A stretch of 64,000 nt of DNA, from the NCBI RefSeq assembly GCF_008312835.1, contig NZ_VSKS01000021.1, forward strand, positions 62,001-126,000. The letters run 5' to 3'. How positions within the stretch are numbered: position 1 is the stretch's first letter; each line of letters opens with the position of its first letter. The stretch comes from Streptomyces marokkonensis (GTDB lineage: Bacteria; Actinomycetota; Actinomycetes; Streptomycetales; Streptomycetaceae). Made by a program: the position numbers and the translations under genes. Shown here piece after piece: positions 1 to 8,959 of this stretch. The notes under the pieces are model-generated. The model ran no database searches. It was not told where the DNA came from and saw only the letters and a list, made by a program, of their open reading frames with translations.

Positions 1-116
1 ACTCCTTCGTGGAACTGGACTTCGGCGCCGGCGCGGTCGTCGGCAACGTACTCATCCTCATCTCCGCGGTGTTCGCGGTGTTCTACCTGCGGGCCAACCG
101 CACCGAGGGGAAGTGA
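1..116 (+). CDS. Sugar ABC transporter permease (MalF-type), C-terminal fragment
   Basis: Only the last 37 codons are present; the gene starts before the window. The frame ends in TGA at 114-116. The visible tail is one hydrophobic helix (GNVLILISAVFAVFYLRA) followed by a short charged end, as in the last membrane segment of carbohydrate ABC permeases. The next gene is a MalG-type permease whose GTG start overlaps this stop, so the two should be co-translated as the two membrane subunits of one importer. The family call rests mostly on this context. Confidence 0.7.
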   Translation, partial: SFVELDFGAGAVVGNVLILISAVFAVFYLRANRTEGK

Positions 117-949
117 CCGACATGGCCGCTCACACTCCCGCCGCGTCCCGGCGCCGCTGGGGCTCCACCGTTGCCGGTGTGATCGTCCTGTGCGTGATGC
201 TCTTCCCGCTGTACTGGATGCTCAACACGGCGCTCCAGCCCGATTCGGGCCTGCTCCAGGTCGACCCGGTGCCGGGGAGCCCGGACCTCTCCGGATTCTC
301 CAAGGCCCTCAGCGACCAGGGCGGACATCTGCTGACCTCGCTGCTGGTCTCGTTCGGCGCCGTCGCCGTCTGCCTGGCCATCTCCGCCCCGGCGGCCTAC
401 GGGCTGGCCCGGTTCGGACTGCGCGGCTCGCGCACCATCGTCTTCGGCACGCTGATCACCCAGATGGTGCCGGGCATCGTCATCGCCAACGCCCTCTACA
501 CCTCGTACGTCGATCTGGGCCTGGTGAACTCCTACTTCGGCCTGATGCTCGCGGACGCCTCGCTCGGCATCCCGTTCTCCATCGTGCTCATGCGCTCCTT
601 CATGGTGTCCATTCCGGGCGAGGTCATCGAGGCAGCCGAGATCGACGGGGCCGGGCCGGTACGGGTCTTCCTGCGGGTGGTGCTCCCGATGAGCCGCAAC
701 TCGCTGATCACCTCCGGCCTGTTCGCGTTCCTGTTCGCGTGGAGCGACTTCATGTTCGCGCTCACCCTCAACACCACCGACGACGTCAAGCCGGTCACGC
801 TGGGCATCTACCAGTACATCGGCGCCCACGTCGGCGACTGGGGCTCGGTGATGGCCGCGTCCGTGCTCTCCGCCGTCCCGGCCGCGATCCTGCTCGTCCT
901 CGCCCAGAAGTACATCGCCGCCGGAATCACCGGGGGCTCCGTCAAGTGA
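113..949 (+). CDS. Carbohydrate ABC transporter permease, MalG type
   Basis: Inner-membrane subunit of a binding-protein-dependent sugar importer, 278 residues, the usual size. A first membrane segment (about residues 20-40, ending in [11 protein letters not shown]) is followed by a periplasmic stretch and five more hydrophobic segments. The EAA loop that contacts the ATPase is present ([20 protein letters not shown], about residues 178-197). The GTG start overlaps the stop of the preceding permease (GTGA), so translation is coupled. A GH1 beta-glucosidase follows 31 bases later, suggesting that the imported sugar is a beta-glucoside or related oligosaccharide. No ATPase gene follows; in Streptomyces a shared ATPase (MsiK) usually serves such systems. 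The binding-protein gene would lie upstream, outside the window. Confidence 0.9.
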   Translation: MTDMAAHTPAASRRRWGSTVAGVIVLCVMLFPLYWMLNTALQPDSGLLQVDPVPGSPDLSGFSKALSDQGGHLLTSLLVSFGAVAVCLAISAPAAYGLARFGLRGSRTIVFGTLITQMVPGIVIANALYTSYVDLGLVNSYFGLMLADASLGIPFSIVLMRSFMVSIPGEVIEAAEIDGAGPVRVFLRVVLPMSRNSLITSGLFAFLFAWSDFMFALTLNTTDDVKPVTLGIYQYIGAHVGDWGSVMAASVLSAVPAAILLVLAQKYIAAGITGGSVK

Positions 950-980
950 TCACCGCACACCTCCGGATGGACCGACACGC

Positions 981-2360
981 ATGAGTGACTTCCCCCGTTT
1001 CCCGCCCGGCTTCGTCTTCGGCGCCGCGACCGCCTCGTACCAGATCGAGGGCGCCGCGTACGAGGACGGCCGCGGCCCGTCGATCTGGGACACCTACAGC
1101 CACACCCCCGGCCTGGTGGCGAACGGCGACACCGGTGACGTCGCCTGCGACCACTACCACCGCTACCCCGAGGACGTGGCCCTGCTGCGCGGCCTCGGCG
1201 TCGCCTCGTACCGCTTCTCCGTCGCCTGGCCGCGCATCGTGCCCGACGGCACCGGCCCGGTGAACCCCAAGGGCCTCGACTTCTACTCCCGGCTGGTCGA
1301 CGAACTCCTCGCCGCCGGTATCGAGCCCGCCGCCACCCTGTACCACTGGGACCTCCCGCAGGGTCTGGAGGACCGGGGCGGCTGGCGGGTGCGCGAGACC
1401 GCGGAGCGGTTCGGCGAGTACACGGCCGTCGTCGCCGAGCACCTGGGCGACCGGGTGCCACGCTGGATCACGCTCAACGAGCCGTGGTGCAGCGCCTTCC
1501 TCGGCTACTCCGTCGGCCGCCACGCACCGGGCGCCCGCGAGGGCCGGGGCGCGCTGGCCGCCGCCCACCATCTGCTGGTCGGTCACGGACTGGCCGTCAG
1601 GGCACTGCGGGCCGCGGGTGTCCGCGAAGCCGGCATCACCCTCAATCTCGACCACCACCTGCCCGCCACCGACTCCGCCGCGGACCGGGCGGCCGTCGTA
1701 CGCGCCGACACACTCCACAACCTGGTGTGGACGGAGCCCATCCTCGCCGGGCGTCACCCCGGCACGGAGGAGGAGACCTGGGGCGAGCTGATCGCCCGGC
1801 AGGACTTCCGCCGCGAGGGCGACCTGGAACTGATCTCCCAGCCGCTGGACTTCCTCGGCATCAACTACTACCGGCCGATCGTCGTCGCCGACGCCCCGTA
1901 CCGCGAGAGCGACCCCGCCCGGCGCGTGGCGACCGACAACCGCTGCGCCGAGGTGCCGATGCCCGGCGTCCGCCGCACCGCGATGGGCTGGCCGGTGGCC
2001 CCGCACACCCTCACCGACCTCCTGGTGGACCTGAGGGAGCGGTACGGGGACGCCCTGCCGCCCCTCCACATCACGGAGAACGGCTCGGCCGAGAACGACG
2101 AGGTGGGCCCCGACGGCGCCGTCCACGACACCGAGCGCGTGAGCTATCTGCGCGACCACCTCACCGCGGTGCGGGCGGCGATCGACGCGGGGGTCGACGT
2201 ACGCGGGTACTACGTGTGGTCGCTGCTCGACAACTTCGAGTGGGCCTTCGGCTACGACAAGCGCTTCGGCATCGTCCGGGTCGACTACGACACCCTGGAG
2301 CGCACCCCGAAGGACAGCTACCACTGGTACCGGCGCCTGATCGCCGCCCAGCGGACCTGA
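981..2360 (+). CDS. GH1 beta-glucosidase
   Basis: Cytoplasmic beta-glucosidase of glycoside hydrolase family 1, 459 residues with no signal peptide. It should hydrolyse beta-linked glucose disaccharides or short oligosaccharides after import. The GH1 N-terminal signature is clear ([15 protein letters not shown], residues 11-25). The acid/base glutamate is E167 in TLNEPW and the nucleophile is E366 in ITENG. It sits 31 bases behind the permease gene, so it is probably the last gene of that transport operon. A G/C hairpin follows the stop. A second GH1 gene at the right end of the window has the same transporter-plus-glucosidase arrangement. The true substrate (cellobiose, laminaribiose, gentiobiose or other) cannot be read from sequence. 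Confidence 0.93.
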   Translation: MSDFPRFPPGFVFGAATASYQIEGAAYEDGRGPSIWDTYSHTPGLVANGDTGDVACDHYHRYPEDVALLRGLGVASYRFSVAWPRIVPDGTGPVNPKGLDFYSRLVDELLAAGIEPAATLYHWDLPQGLEDRGGWRVRETAERFGEYTAVVAEHLGDRVPRWITLNEPWCSAFLGYSVGRHAPGAREGRGALAAAHHLLVGHGLAVRALRAAGVREAGITLNLDHHLPATDSAADRAAVVRADTLHNLVWTEPILAGRHPGTEEETWGELIARQDFRREGDLELISQPLDFLGINYYRPIVVADAPYRESDPARRVATDNRCAEVPMPGVRRTAMGWPVAPHTLTDLLVDLRERYGDALPPLHITENGSAENDEVGPDGAVHDTERVSYLRDHLTAVRAAIDAGVDVRGYYVWSLLDNFEWAFGYDKRFGIVRVDYDTLERTPKDSYHWYRRLIAAQRT

Positions 2361-2376
2361 CGGCACCACGGGACGA

Positions 2377-2402
2377 GCCCCCGCCCCGGACGGGACGGGG
2401 GC
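2377..2402. terminator. Hairpin terminator between convergent genes
   Basis: Seven-base stem GCCCCCG (2377-2383) pairs with CGGGGGC (2396-2402) around a 12-base loop. It lies between the stops of the beta-glucosidase and the convergent GH16-like gene and could serve both. No U-tract follows, which is usual in Streptomyces. Confidence 0.55.
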
Positions 2403-2425
2403 CTCCCCTCGGCCGCGGACCGCTG

Positions 2426-3844
2426 TCAGGGAGCGGGGACCTCGTCCACGAAGGACGTGCCCGCCCCGCGCAGCCCGTCGATCTTCGCGGCGACCTGCGC
2501 GGGGGTGAGGACCTGGTCCTTGACGTGCAGGACGTAGTCCACCTGCTGGTCGTACGCGCGGGGCGTCGTGGACGTCTGGCCGCCCAGGTCGATCAGCCAC
2601 TGGTTGAAGTTGATCGACATCGGACGCTCGGGCAGATACGCGGCGTCGTGGGTGCCGAAGTGCTGCCCGTCGACGTAGTAGGTGATGGCGCTGTTGTCGA
2701 TGGTGACGACCAGGTCGTGCCAGCCGGCGAAGCTCCGCCGGCTCTCGCTGTGCTGGTTGACGGCCTGCCAGGGGTCGGGGTCGTAGGTCTCCCAGGAGGT
2801 CGTGTACAGGATGTTGGACGGCTCGCCCCAGCCTCCGTTGGGCAGGTACTCGAAGTCGTACTCGGCGTAGTCGTCGGCCATCGGCGCCTTGAGGTCGTTG
2901 ATGGTGAAGAACGTCTGGACGACGCGGTCGCCGTCGGGGCCGTACACGGGGGTGTCGGAGAACCTGACGCGGGCGGCGTAGGTGCCGTTCTTGAACTTCA
3001 TGCTCCTGGTGAGGACTTCGGTGTGCCGGGTGGAGGCGCCGGTGCCGGCGGTGGAGGTCTCCAGGTTCATCACCGAGTTGCCGCCGGAGGAGCTGAAGGT
3101 GACCTTGGACGGGTCCCACGTCGCGCCGGGCACGCCAGGGCCGCCGGAGTTGGAGCGCACGCTCCAGCCGTGCGCGGAGATCGCGGGGTCCGTGTGCGAG
3201 GTGTAGTCGAAGTCGTCGAACAGGGTCTGGCCGCCGTCGCCGGGCGGGTCGGTCGGATCGGTCGGGTCGTTGCCCTCGGGGGCGGTGCCCCACACCGTGG
3301 CACCGGCGAGCTGTGCGGTGACCTTGTCCCAGTCGGCGTACGAGGTGCGGGTGGCGCCGAAGGAGTAGTCGTCGCTCTGCCTCAGCGTCTGCCAGTCGGA
3401 CCGGTGGAAGCGCAGTTGCATGTCCCCGGTGTCGGCGCCCGGGGCCAGTGAACCGGCGGACGGGGTGAACCCGATCTCCAGGTAGCGGTCGGCCGTCGCG
3501 GTCGGGTGCGCGAGCGTCCCGAACGTGCCGGTGATGACGGAGCAGCCCTTGGCCGCCCAGGAACAGGCGAAGCGGTACGTGGCGTTCGGCGCGTCGGCCT
3601 TGAAGTAGTAGCGGATCTTCACCTGGCTCAGCTGGACGGGCGCGGAGCCGGTGTTGCGGACCTTGAGCCACGGCTCGCTCTGGTCGGCGGTGGCCCCGCC
3701 GGAGCCGGTGCGGTACTGCACGGTGACGGCGCCGTCCGCGGCGGCCGCGGTGGTGGCGGGGAGGCCGGCCAGGGCGGCGCTGCCCAGCAGGGCGGTCAGG
3801 GCGAGTGCCGCGCGGGCGCGGCGGCCGGTGGGACGAGTACTCAT
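2426..3844 (-). CDS. Secreted CBM3 plus GH16-like glycoside hydrolase
   Basis: Exported two-domain protein of 472 residues. A twin-arginine-like or Sec signal (residues 1-35, ending near TAAAA) is followed by a domain resembling carbohydrate-binding module family 3 (about 37-195, VTVQYRTGSGG start, SDWQTLRQSDDYSFG near its end). A Pro/Thr/Asp linker (NDPTDPTDPPGDGG) leads to a concanavalin-like domain (about 210-445). That domain contains EYDFE, which fits the GH16 ExDxE catalytic motif, and an FNQWLIDLGG strand. The expected role is extracellular beta-glucan hydrolysis while bound to cellulose. It is transcribed away from a GntR regulator gene, and direct repeats of ACCAGTT lie in front of it. 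The GH16 assignment rests on the motif and fold pattern; a non-catalytic lectin-like module is possible. Confidence 0.75.
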   Translation of the reverse strand: MSTRPTGRRARAALALTALLGSAALAGLPATTAAAADGAVTVQYRTGSGGATADQSEPWLKVRNTGSAPVQLSQVKIRYYFKADAPNATYRFACSWAAKGCSVITGTFGTLAHPTATADRYLEIGFTPSAGSLAPGADTGDMQLRFHRSDWQTLRQSDDYSFGATRTSYADWDKVTAQLAGATVWGTAPEGNDPTDPTDPPGDGGQTLFDDFDYTSHTDPAISAHGWSVRSNSGGPGVPGATWDPSKVTFSSSGGNSVMNLETSTAGTGASTRHTEVLTRSMKFKNGTYAARVRFSDTPVYGPDGDRVVQTFFTINDLKAPMADDYAEYDFEYLPNGGWGEPSNILYTTSWETYDPDPWQAVNQHSESRRSFAGWHDLVVTIDNSAITYYVDGQHFGTHDAAYLPERPMSINFNQWLIDLGGQTSTTPRAYDQQVDYVLHVKDQVLTPAQVAAKIDGLRGAGTSFVDEVPAP

Positions 3845-3954
3845 CCGTGGTCCTTTCGCGGTGGGGGTGGCGCACGGTGGGTCGACCGTGCGGCGTGGGT
3901 GGGGGGCCGCCGCACGGCAGGGAGCTCACGGTGGCGGCCCGGCCCTCCGGATTG

Positions 3955-4107
3955 ACCAGTTGGCCGCCGAGGCTTTACCAGTTGATGTCGAGAGAAGGTG
4001 GCATAGACCAATGTGCGCGTCAACCCTCCATGCGGCGAAGGAGTTTGACGTCCCGGGGTCGGTTCCTGTGTCGACCGGACCAGTTAGGGTCGAAGCCGTA
4101 CCAGTGG
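3955..4107. promoter_or_regulatory. Divergent regulatory region with repeated ACCAGTT half-sites
   Basis: The 305-base gap between the GH16-like gene and the GntR gene holds four copies of ACCAGT in the same orientation: ACCAGTTGG at 3955, ACCAGTTGA at 3977, ACCAGTT at 4079 and ACCAGTGG at 4100. The first two are 22 bases apart and the last two 21, about two helical turns. The reverse complement, ACTGGT, is the half-site known for the GntR/HutC regulator DasR (ACTGGTCTAGACCAGT). I infer these are operators of the neighbouring GntR protein, one pair near each divergent promoter. Confidence 0.5.
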
Positions 4108-4149
4108 CCCGCTGGCCCGCCCACGACCGACGACGAACGAGAGCCCCGT

Positions 4150-4998
4150 ATGGAGATCGATCCCGCGGCCTCAGGCGCCGTGCTCAAGCGGGAGCGCGTC
4201 CGCGACGCGATCCTCGAGCTCATCGAGGCGCGGCGCCCCGGCGACGCCATTCCCTCGGAGCGCAGCCTGTGTGCCCGACTCGGCGTGTCGCGCCCCACGT
4301 TGCGCGCCGCGGTGGACGAACTCGTCGTCGCCGGACTGCTGGTGCGCGAGCACGGCCGTGGCATGTTCGTGGCCGCGGAGAAGATCACCCAGGAGCTGGC
4401 CCCGGAGCGGAACTCCTTCTCCCTGCCCCGGGCCGGCGGTGTGTGGACCAGCAGGGTCCTGGAGTCCCGCACCCTGCCGGCCGGTGCCCGGGTGGGCCGC
4501 AGGCTGCGCGTGTCACCCGCGGCGCGGATCCGTTACGTGGCGCGCCTCCGGCTGGTCGACGGCTCGCCCATGGCCATCGAGTATCTGCACGTGCCGGAAA
4601 ACCTGGTGCCTGACCTGACCGGTGAGGAACTGGAGCAGGGCGACCTGTACGAGCACTTCCGCGACCGGCACGGGGTGCAGGTCGGTGAGGCGGTGCAGTC
4701 CATCGAGCCCACCGTGGTGACCCGTGCGGAGGCGGACCTGCTCGACGTCCCCGAGCTGTCGCCGGCCCTGCTCTTCGAGCGTCTCACCACCGACACCGGT
4801 GGCCGCCCGGTCGAATACGTGCACTCCCTCTACCGGGGCGACCGCTACCGCATCGTCTCGCGGCTGACGCTCGGCCCGAAGGCCGCGCGCCCGGGCCCGC
4901 CGGAGGGGCACCATCCGGGCATCCCGCCGGGGGATTTCACCTCCGGTGCTCCCGTCGCCCTCTCGACCAGGGGAGTGGTGCAGCGCGGCGAGGGCTGA
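4150..4998 (+). CDS. GntR/HutC-family transcriptional regulator with UTRA domain
   Basis: Cytoplasmic DNA-binding repressor or activator, 282 residues. The N-terminal winged helix covers about residues 10-80 (RERVRDAILELIE, then the recognition segment IPSERSLCARLGVSRPTLR). The UTRA effector domain covers about 95-250 and ends with EYVHSLYRGDRYR, the typical UTRA tail. UTRA domains bind small sugars or sugar phosphates in DasR, NagR and related proteins. The ATG at 4150 is chosen because the wHTH begins shortly after it and upstream codons read as non-coding. It diverges from the GH16-like hydrolase and precedes the GH64 gene, so it probably controls beta-glucan genes. The C-terminal 30 residues are Pro/Gly-rich and look disordered. 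Confidence 0.88.
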   Translation: MEIDPAASGAVLKRERVRDAILELIEARRPGDAIPSERSLCARLGVSRPTLRAAVDELVVAGLLVREHGRGMFVAAEKITQELAPERNSFSLPRAGGVWTSRVLESRTLPAGARVGRRLRVSPAARIRYVARLRLVDGSPMAIEYLHVPENLVPDLTGEELEQGDLYEHFRDRHGVQVGEAVQSIEPTVVTRAEADLLDVPELSPALLFERLTTDTGGRPVEYVHSLYRGDRYRIVSRLTLGPKAARPGPPEGHHPGIPPGDFTSGAPVALSTRGVVQRGEG

Positions 4999-5043
4999 CC
5001 GCCGTCGGGATGGGTGAATCCGGAACCACAAGCTCCCAACTCG

Positions 5044-5089
5044 TTGACAGGTCCATGCTGGAGCGGGACGCTGCTGAGAGCGCTCTCAG
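5044..5089 (+). promoter_or_regulatory. GH64 promoter with palindromic LacI-type operator
   Basis: A -35 element TTGACA lies at 5044-5049, with a weak -10 (GACGCT) at 5067-5072 after a 17-base spacer. Immediately downstream is a perfect 16-base palindrome, CTGAGAGCGCTCTCAG (5074-5089), covering the probable transcription start. Its core resembles the CebR box (TGGGAGCGCTCCCA) with altered flanks, so a LacI-family repressor is the likely binder. The GH64 start is 35 bases further on. Confidence 0.6.
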
Positions 5090-5124
5090 AACGGTTCCCG
5101 GCCACAGTCGAACGGAGAAGGAGC

Positions 5125-6330
5125 ATGCTGCGCACACTCAAACGCCGGGTCATGGCAGCGGGATTGAGCATCGCCACGGTCCTCGGCGGCTCGCTGCTCG
5201 CCACCGGAGTCCCGTCCCCCGCCCACGCCGCCGTCCCCGACACCATCCCCCTGACGATCACCAACAACTCGGGCCGTGGCGAGCAGGTGTACGTCTACAA
5301 CCTCGGCACCCAGCTGTCGACCGGCCGGCAGGGCTGGGCCGACGCGAGCGGCACGTTCCACCCCTGGCCCGCGGGCGGCAACCCGCCCACGCCCGCACCC
5401 GACGCCTCCATACCGGGCCCGGCCGCGGGGCAGTCCACGACCATCCGCGTCCCCAAGTTCTCCGGCCGCATCTACTTCTCCTACGGCCAGAAGATGGTGT
5501 TCAGGCTGACCACGGGCGGACTGGTGCAGCCCGCCGTGCAGAACCCGACGGACCCCAACAGGAACATCCTCTTCAACTGGTCGGAGTACACGCTGAACAA
5601 CGACGGCCTGTGGCTCAACAGCACCCAGGTCGACATGTTCTCCGCGCCCTACTCGGTCGGGGTGCGGCGCGCCGACGGCAGCACGGTGAGCACCGGCCGG
5701 CTCAAGCCCGGCGGCTACAACGGAGTGTTCAACGCCCTCAGGGGACAGTCCGGAGGCTGGGCCGACCTCATCCAGACCCGGCCCGACGGCACCGTGCTGC
5801 GCGCCCTGTCCCCTCTGTACGGAGTGGAGACGGGCGCCCTGCCGGCGTCGATCCTGGACGACTACGTCAACCGGGTCTGGCAGAAGTACTCCGGCACGAC
5901 CCTGACGGTCACGCCCTTCGGTGACCGGCCCGACGTCAAGTACTACGGCCGCGTCTCCGGTGACGTCATGAACTTCACCAACAGCTCGGGCGCCGTCGTC
6001 ACCAGCTTCCAGAAGCCGGACGCCTCGTCCGTCTTCGGCTGCCACCGCAGGCTGGACGCGCCCAACGACCAGGTACGCGGCCCGATCTCGCGCACCCTGT
6101 GCGCGGGCTTCCACCGCACCACCCTGCTCGCCAATCCCGACCAGCCCGATTCCGGCGCGGCCGGCTTCTACCAGGAGCCCGTCACCAACCACTACTCCCG
6201 GATCGTCCACGCGCACATGGCCGACGGCAAGGCCTACGGCTTCGCCTTCGACGACGTCGGCAACCACGAGTCGCTCGTCCACGACGGCAACCCGCGCCAG
6301 GCGTCCCTGACGCTCGACCCCTTCGACTGA
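5125..6330 (+). CDS. GH64 endo-beta-1,3-glucanase (laminaripentaose-producing type)
   Basis: Secreted glucanase of 401 residues. The family cleaves beta-1,3-glucan (laminarin, fungal wall glucan, callose), releasing laminaripentaose. A Sec signal with a basic start (MLRTLKRR) and hydrophobic core ends near AHAA (residue 36). The rest is one GH64 domain: VPDTIPLTITNNSGRGEQVYVYN at its start, then the family's catalytic pair as E154 in NWSEY and D170 in TQVDMF. The ATG at 5125 follows a good AAGGAG ribosome site and starts the signal peptide; an in-frame ATG 111 bases upstream would bury it. No separate carbohydrate-binding module is seen. It stands alone behind its own promoter and operator and ahead of a terminator. 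Confidence 0.92.
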   Translation: MLRTLKRRVMAAGLSIATVLGGSLLATGVPSPAHAAVPDTIPLTITNNSGRGEQVYVYNLGTQLSTGRQGWADASGTFHPWPAGGNPPTPAPDASIPGPAAGQSTTIRVPKFSGRIYFSYGQKMVFRLTTGGLVQPAVQNPTDPNRNILFNWSEYTLNNDGLWLNSTQVDMFSAPYSVGVRRADGSTVSTGRLKPGGYNGVFNALRGQSGGWADLIQTRPDGTVLRALSPLYGVETGALPASILDDYVNRVWQKYSGTTLTVTPFGDRPDVKYYGRVSGDVMNFTNSSGAVVTSFQKPDASSVFGCHRRLDAPNDQVRGPISRTLCAGFHRTTLLANPDQPDSGAAGFYQEPVTNHYSRIVHAHMADGKAYGFAFDDVGNHESLVHDGNPRQASLTLDPFD

Positions 6331-6363
6331 GCACACCCCGCGGCGGACCCCGTCCCCGGTGGA

Positions 6364-6384
6364 GGCGCGCGCGGCACGCGCGCC
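6364..6384 (+). terminator. Hairpin terminator after the GH64 gene
   Basis: Perfect eight-base stem GGCGCGCG (6364-6371) with CGCGCGCC (6377-6384) and a five-base loop, 34 bases after the GH64 stop. The remaining sequence to 6586 is very GC-rich and holds nothing else I can identify. Confidence 0.5.
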
Positions 6385-6586
6385 GCCGCCGGGTACGGCC
6401 CGCCGGGCCCTCGGTGCCGGAGGGAACCGGCGCGCCGGCGTCCCGCGGGCACCGAGATCGCTCATGACCTCGGTCCGCCCCACCCGGCCCGGTCGTCCGC
6501 GGGCGGCACGGGCGGCCGGGCCGTCGCGGGCCCGGGCAGGGATCCCGGGTGATCACCGGTGCGCGCGGGCCCCGTAAGGTGCCTCC

Positions 6587-7684
6587 ATGTCTGCCACGTT
6601 GAACGCGGGGAGAACCCGCGCCGCGCTGCGTACCTCGGCTCGCGTCTCCGGCGAACTGCTGCTGGTCCTGCTGGCGGCCGCGGTGGTGCTCTGGCTGCTG
6701 GGCCGGATGTGGTCGGTGGTCTGGCCCCTCGTGGTCGGTCTGCTCCTCACCACGCTCACCTGGCCCCCGGCCCGCTTCCTGCGCCGCCGCGGGCTGGCAC
6801 CGGCGGTCGCCGCGTCCCTGGTGACCGTGCTGTTCCTGCTGGTGGCCGCCGGGACCGTGGCGCTGATCGCGGTACCCGTCACGTCGGAGTCCGGCAAGCT
6901 GGGCGACGGGGTCGTCGAAGGCGTCCAGAAGCTGCGCGAATGGGCCGCAGGGCCGCCGCTCAACATCGACGACGCCCAGATCGCGGACGCCTTCGACTCC
7001 GCGACCGCCCGCGTGCAGGACAGCGCCGGCTCCATCGCCACCACCGCCGTCACGGGCGTGAGCACCGTCTTCAGCGGGGTGGTCACCGCCGTACTGGCCC
7101 TCTTCCTGATGTTCTTCTTCCTCAAGGACGGCCCGCGCTTCCTGCCCTGGCTCCGCCGCCAGCTCCCCGGCCGGCTCGCCACCGACATCCCGGTGGTCGC
7201 CGAGCGGTGCTGGCTCACGCTGGGCTCGTTCGTGCGGTCCCAGGCGCTCGTCGGCCTGATCGACGCCGTGCTGATCGGCCTGGGCCTGTGGATCCTCGAC
7301 GTACCGCTGGTGCTCCCGTTGGTGGTGCTGACCTTCGTGTCCGCGTTCGTGCCCATCATCGGCGCCCTGTTCGCCGGACTGGTCGCGGTGCTCATCGCGC
7401 TGGTGTTCAACGGACTGATGGACGCGCTGCTCGTGCTGGCCGTCATCGTCGTGGTGCAGCAGCTCGAGGGCAACGTGTTCCAGCCCATGATCCAGAGCCG
7501 CGGTCTCGGACTGCACGCGGCCGTCGTGCTGCTGGCGGTGACCCTGGGCGGCAGCCTGGCCGGCATCGTCGGCAGCCTGCTCGCCGTACCCGTCGCCGCC
7601 CTGATGGCGGTCGTCTGGAACTATCTGCGCGAGCAGCTCACCGACCCGCCGGGGGAACCGGCGGCCGACGGCTCACCCACCTGA
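6587..7684 (+). CDS. AI-2E family (PerM/UPF0118) membrane transporter
   Basis: Polytopic membrane protein of 365 residues. Hydrophobic segments cluster near the N-terminus (about 22-75) and again from about 165 to 345, separated by a soluble stretch (about 85-160). This is the AI-2E/PerM layout of paired helices, a middle domain and a block of helices. Family members include the E. coli AI-2 exporter TqsA and Na+/H+ antiporters, so the substrate is open. Motifs such as ALFLMFFFLKDGPRF and QQLEGNVFQPMIQSR fit the family. It starts with ATG and has no obvious operon partner; the next gene begins 51 bases later on the same strand and may be co-transcribed. Confidence 0.87.
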   Translation: MSATLNAGRTRAALRTSARVSGELLLVLLAAAVVLWLLGRMWSVVWPLVVGLLLTTLTWPPARFLRRRGLAPAVAASLVTVLFLLVAAGTVALIAVPVTSESGKLGDGVVEGVQKLREWAAGPPLNIDDAQIADAFDSATARVQDSAGSIATTAVTGVSTVFSGVVTAVLALFLMFFFLKDGPRFLPWLRRQLPGRLATDIPVVAERCWLTLGSFVRSQALVGLIDAVLIGLGLWILDVPLVLPLVVLTFVSAFVPIIGALFAGLVAVLIALVFNGLMDALLVLAVIVVVQQLEGNVFQPMIQSRGLGLHAAVVLLAVTLGGSLAGIVGSLLAVPVAALMAVVWNYLREQLTDPPGEPAADGSPT

Positions 7685-7735
7685 CCGACACCCCGGCACC
7701 CGCCCCCCCCGGGCCCGCACCGAGAGGAAGACCCC

Positions 7736-8959
7736 GTGACGTACGACCTCACCGCACTGCGCGCCCAGGTGCCCGCACTGGCCGCCGGTACCGCGCACTT
7801 CGACGGCCCCGGCGGCACCCAGACGCCGCTGCCCGTCATCGAGGCGATCGGCGCCGCGCTGTCCCGGCCCCTCTCCAACCGGGGGGAGCGCCTGCCCGGC
7901 GAGCGCAACGCCGACACCGTCGTCGTCGAGTCCCGCCGCGCCATGGCCGACCTCCTGGGGGCCGACCCGGCGGGCATCGTCTTCGGCCGCAGCGCCACCC
8001 AGCTCACCTACGACTTCGCCCGCACCCTTGCCGACGGGTGGTCCCCGGGCGACGAGGTGGTCGTCACGCGGCTGGACCACGACGCCAACATCCGCCCCTG
8101 GGTGCAGGCGGCCGAACGGGCCGGCGCCACGGTACGCCGCGCGGACTTCGACCCGGACACCGGCGAACTCACCGCCGACGACATCCGCGCGCAGCTCTCC
8201 GAGCGGACCCGGCTGGTCGCGGTCACCGCGGCCTCGAACCTGATCGGCACGATCCCCCCGGTCGCCGAGATCGCGCGGATCGTCCACGAGACCGGAGCCC
8301 TCCTGTACGTCGACGGCGTGCACTACACCGCGCACGCCGCGGTCGACGTCGAGGCGCTCGGCGCGGACTTCTTCGTCTGTTCCCCGTACAAGTTCCTCGG
8401 CCCGCACCACGGCGTCCTCGCCGCCCGCCCGGAGCTCCTTCAGACGCTGCGCCCGGACAAGCTCCTGCCCTCCTCGGACGCGGTTCCCGAGCGTTTCGAG
8501 CTCGGCACGCTGCCCTACGAGTTCCTCGCGGGCACCCGCGCGGCCGTCGACTTCCTGGCCGGCCTGGCCGGGCAGCGGGGCGGCAGCCGCCGGGAACGGC
8601 TCGGCAGGGCGTTCGAGCTGATCGAGGAGCACGAGGCCCGGCTGCGGGGCCGGCTCGAGAAGGGCCTGGCGGCCCTCGACGGGGTCACCGTCCGGTCCCG
8701 CGCCGCCCGGCGCACCCCGACGCTGCTGATCACCCTCGACGGCCACCGCACCGAGGACGCCCACCGCTTCCTCGCCGAGCGCGGCGTCCACGCGCCCTCC
8801 GGCAGCTTCTACGCCCTGGAGGCGTCCCGCCACCTCGGCCTCGGGGACACCGGCGGCCTGCGCGTCGGGCCGGCCCCGTACACGGACGACGACGACGTCG
8901 ACCGCCTCCTGGCAGGTCTGGCGGACTTCCTGGACCCGACGGCGCGCACGCATGGGTGA
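7736..8959 (+). CDS. Cysteine desulfurase-like class V aminotransferase
   Basis: PLP-dependent enzyme of 407 residues, fold type I, class V. The PLP lysine is K219 in FFVCSPYKFLGP and the cofactor-binding aspartate is D193 in YVDGVHY. It belongs to the cysteine desulfurase-like group rather than to IscS/SufS proper, because the usual catalytic Cys loop is not evident and no Fe-S assembly genes are nearby. The start is GTG at 7736 after a GAGAGGAAG ribosome site. The following DUF1990 gene overlaps it by eight bases, so the two are co-translated. The substrate is unknown. Confidence 0.8.
   Translation: MTYDLTALRAQVPALAAGTAHFDGPGGTQTPLPVIEAIGAALSRPLSNRGERLPGERNADTVVVESRRAMADLLGADPAGIVFGRSATQLTYDFARTLADGWSPGDEVVVTRLDHDANIRPWVQAAERAGATVRRADFDPDTGELTADDIRAQLSERTRLVAVTAASNLIGTIPPVAEIARIVHETGALLYVDGVHYTAHAAVDVEALGADFFVCSPYKFLGPHHGVLAARPELLQTLRPDKLLPSSDAVPERFELGTLPYEFLAGTRAAVDFLAGLAGQRGGSRRERLGRAFELIEEHEARLRGRLEKGLAALDGVTVRSRAARRTPTLLITLDGHRTEDAHRFLAERGVHAPSGSFYALEASRHLGLGDTGGLRVGPAPYTDDDDVDRLLAGLADFLDPTARTHG

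Noticed and set aside
942-3929. A 995-codon open frame on the minus strand across the GH1 and GH16-like genes
   Set aside because: It overlaps two well-supported genes in other frames and its sequence is Arg/Pro-rich without domain motifs.
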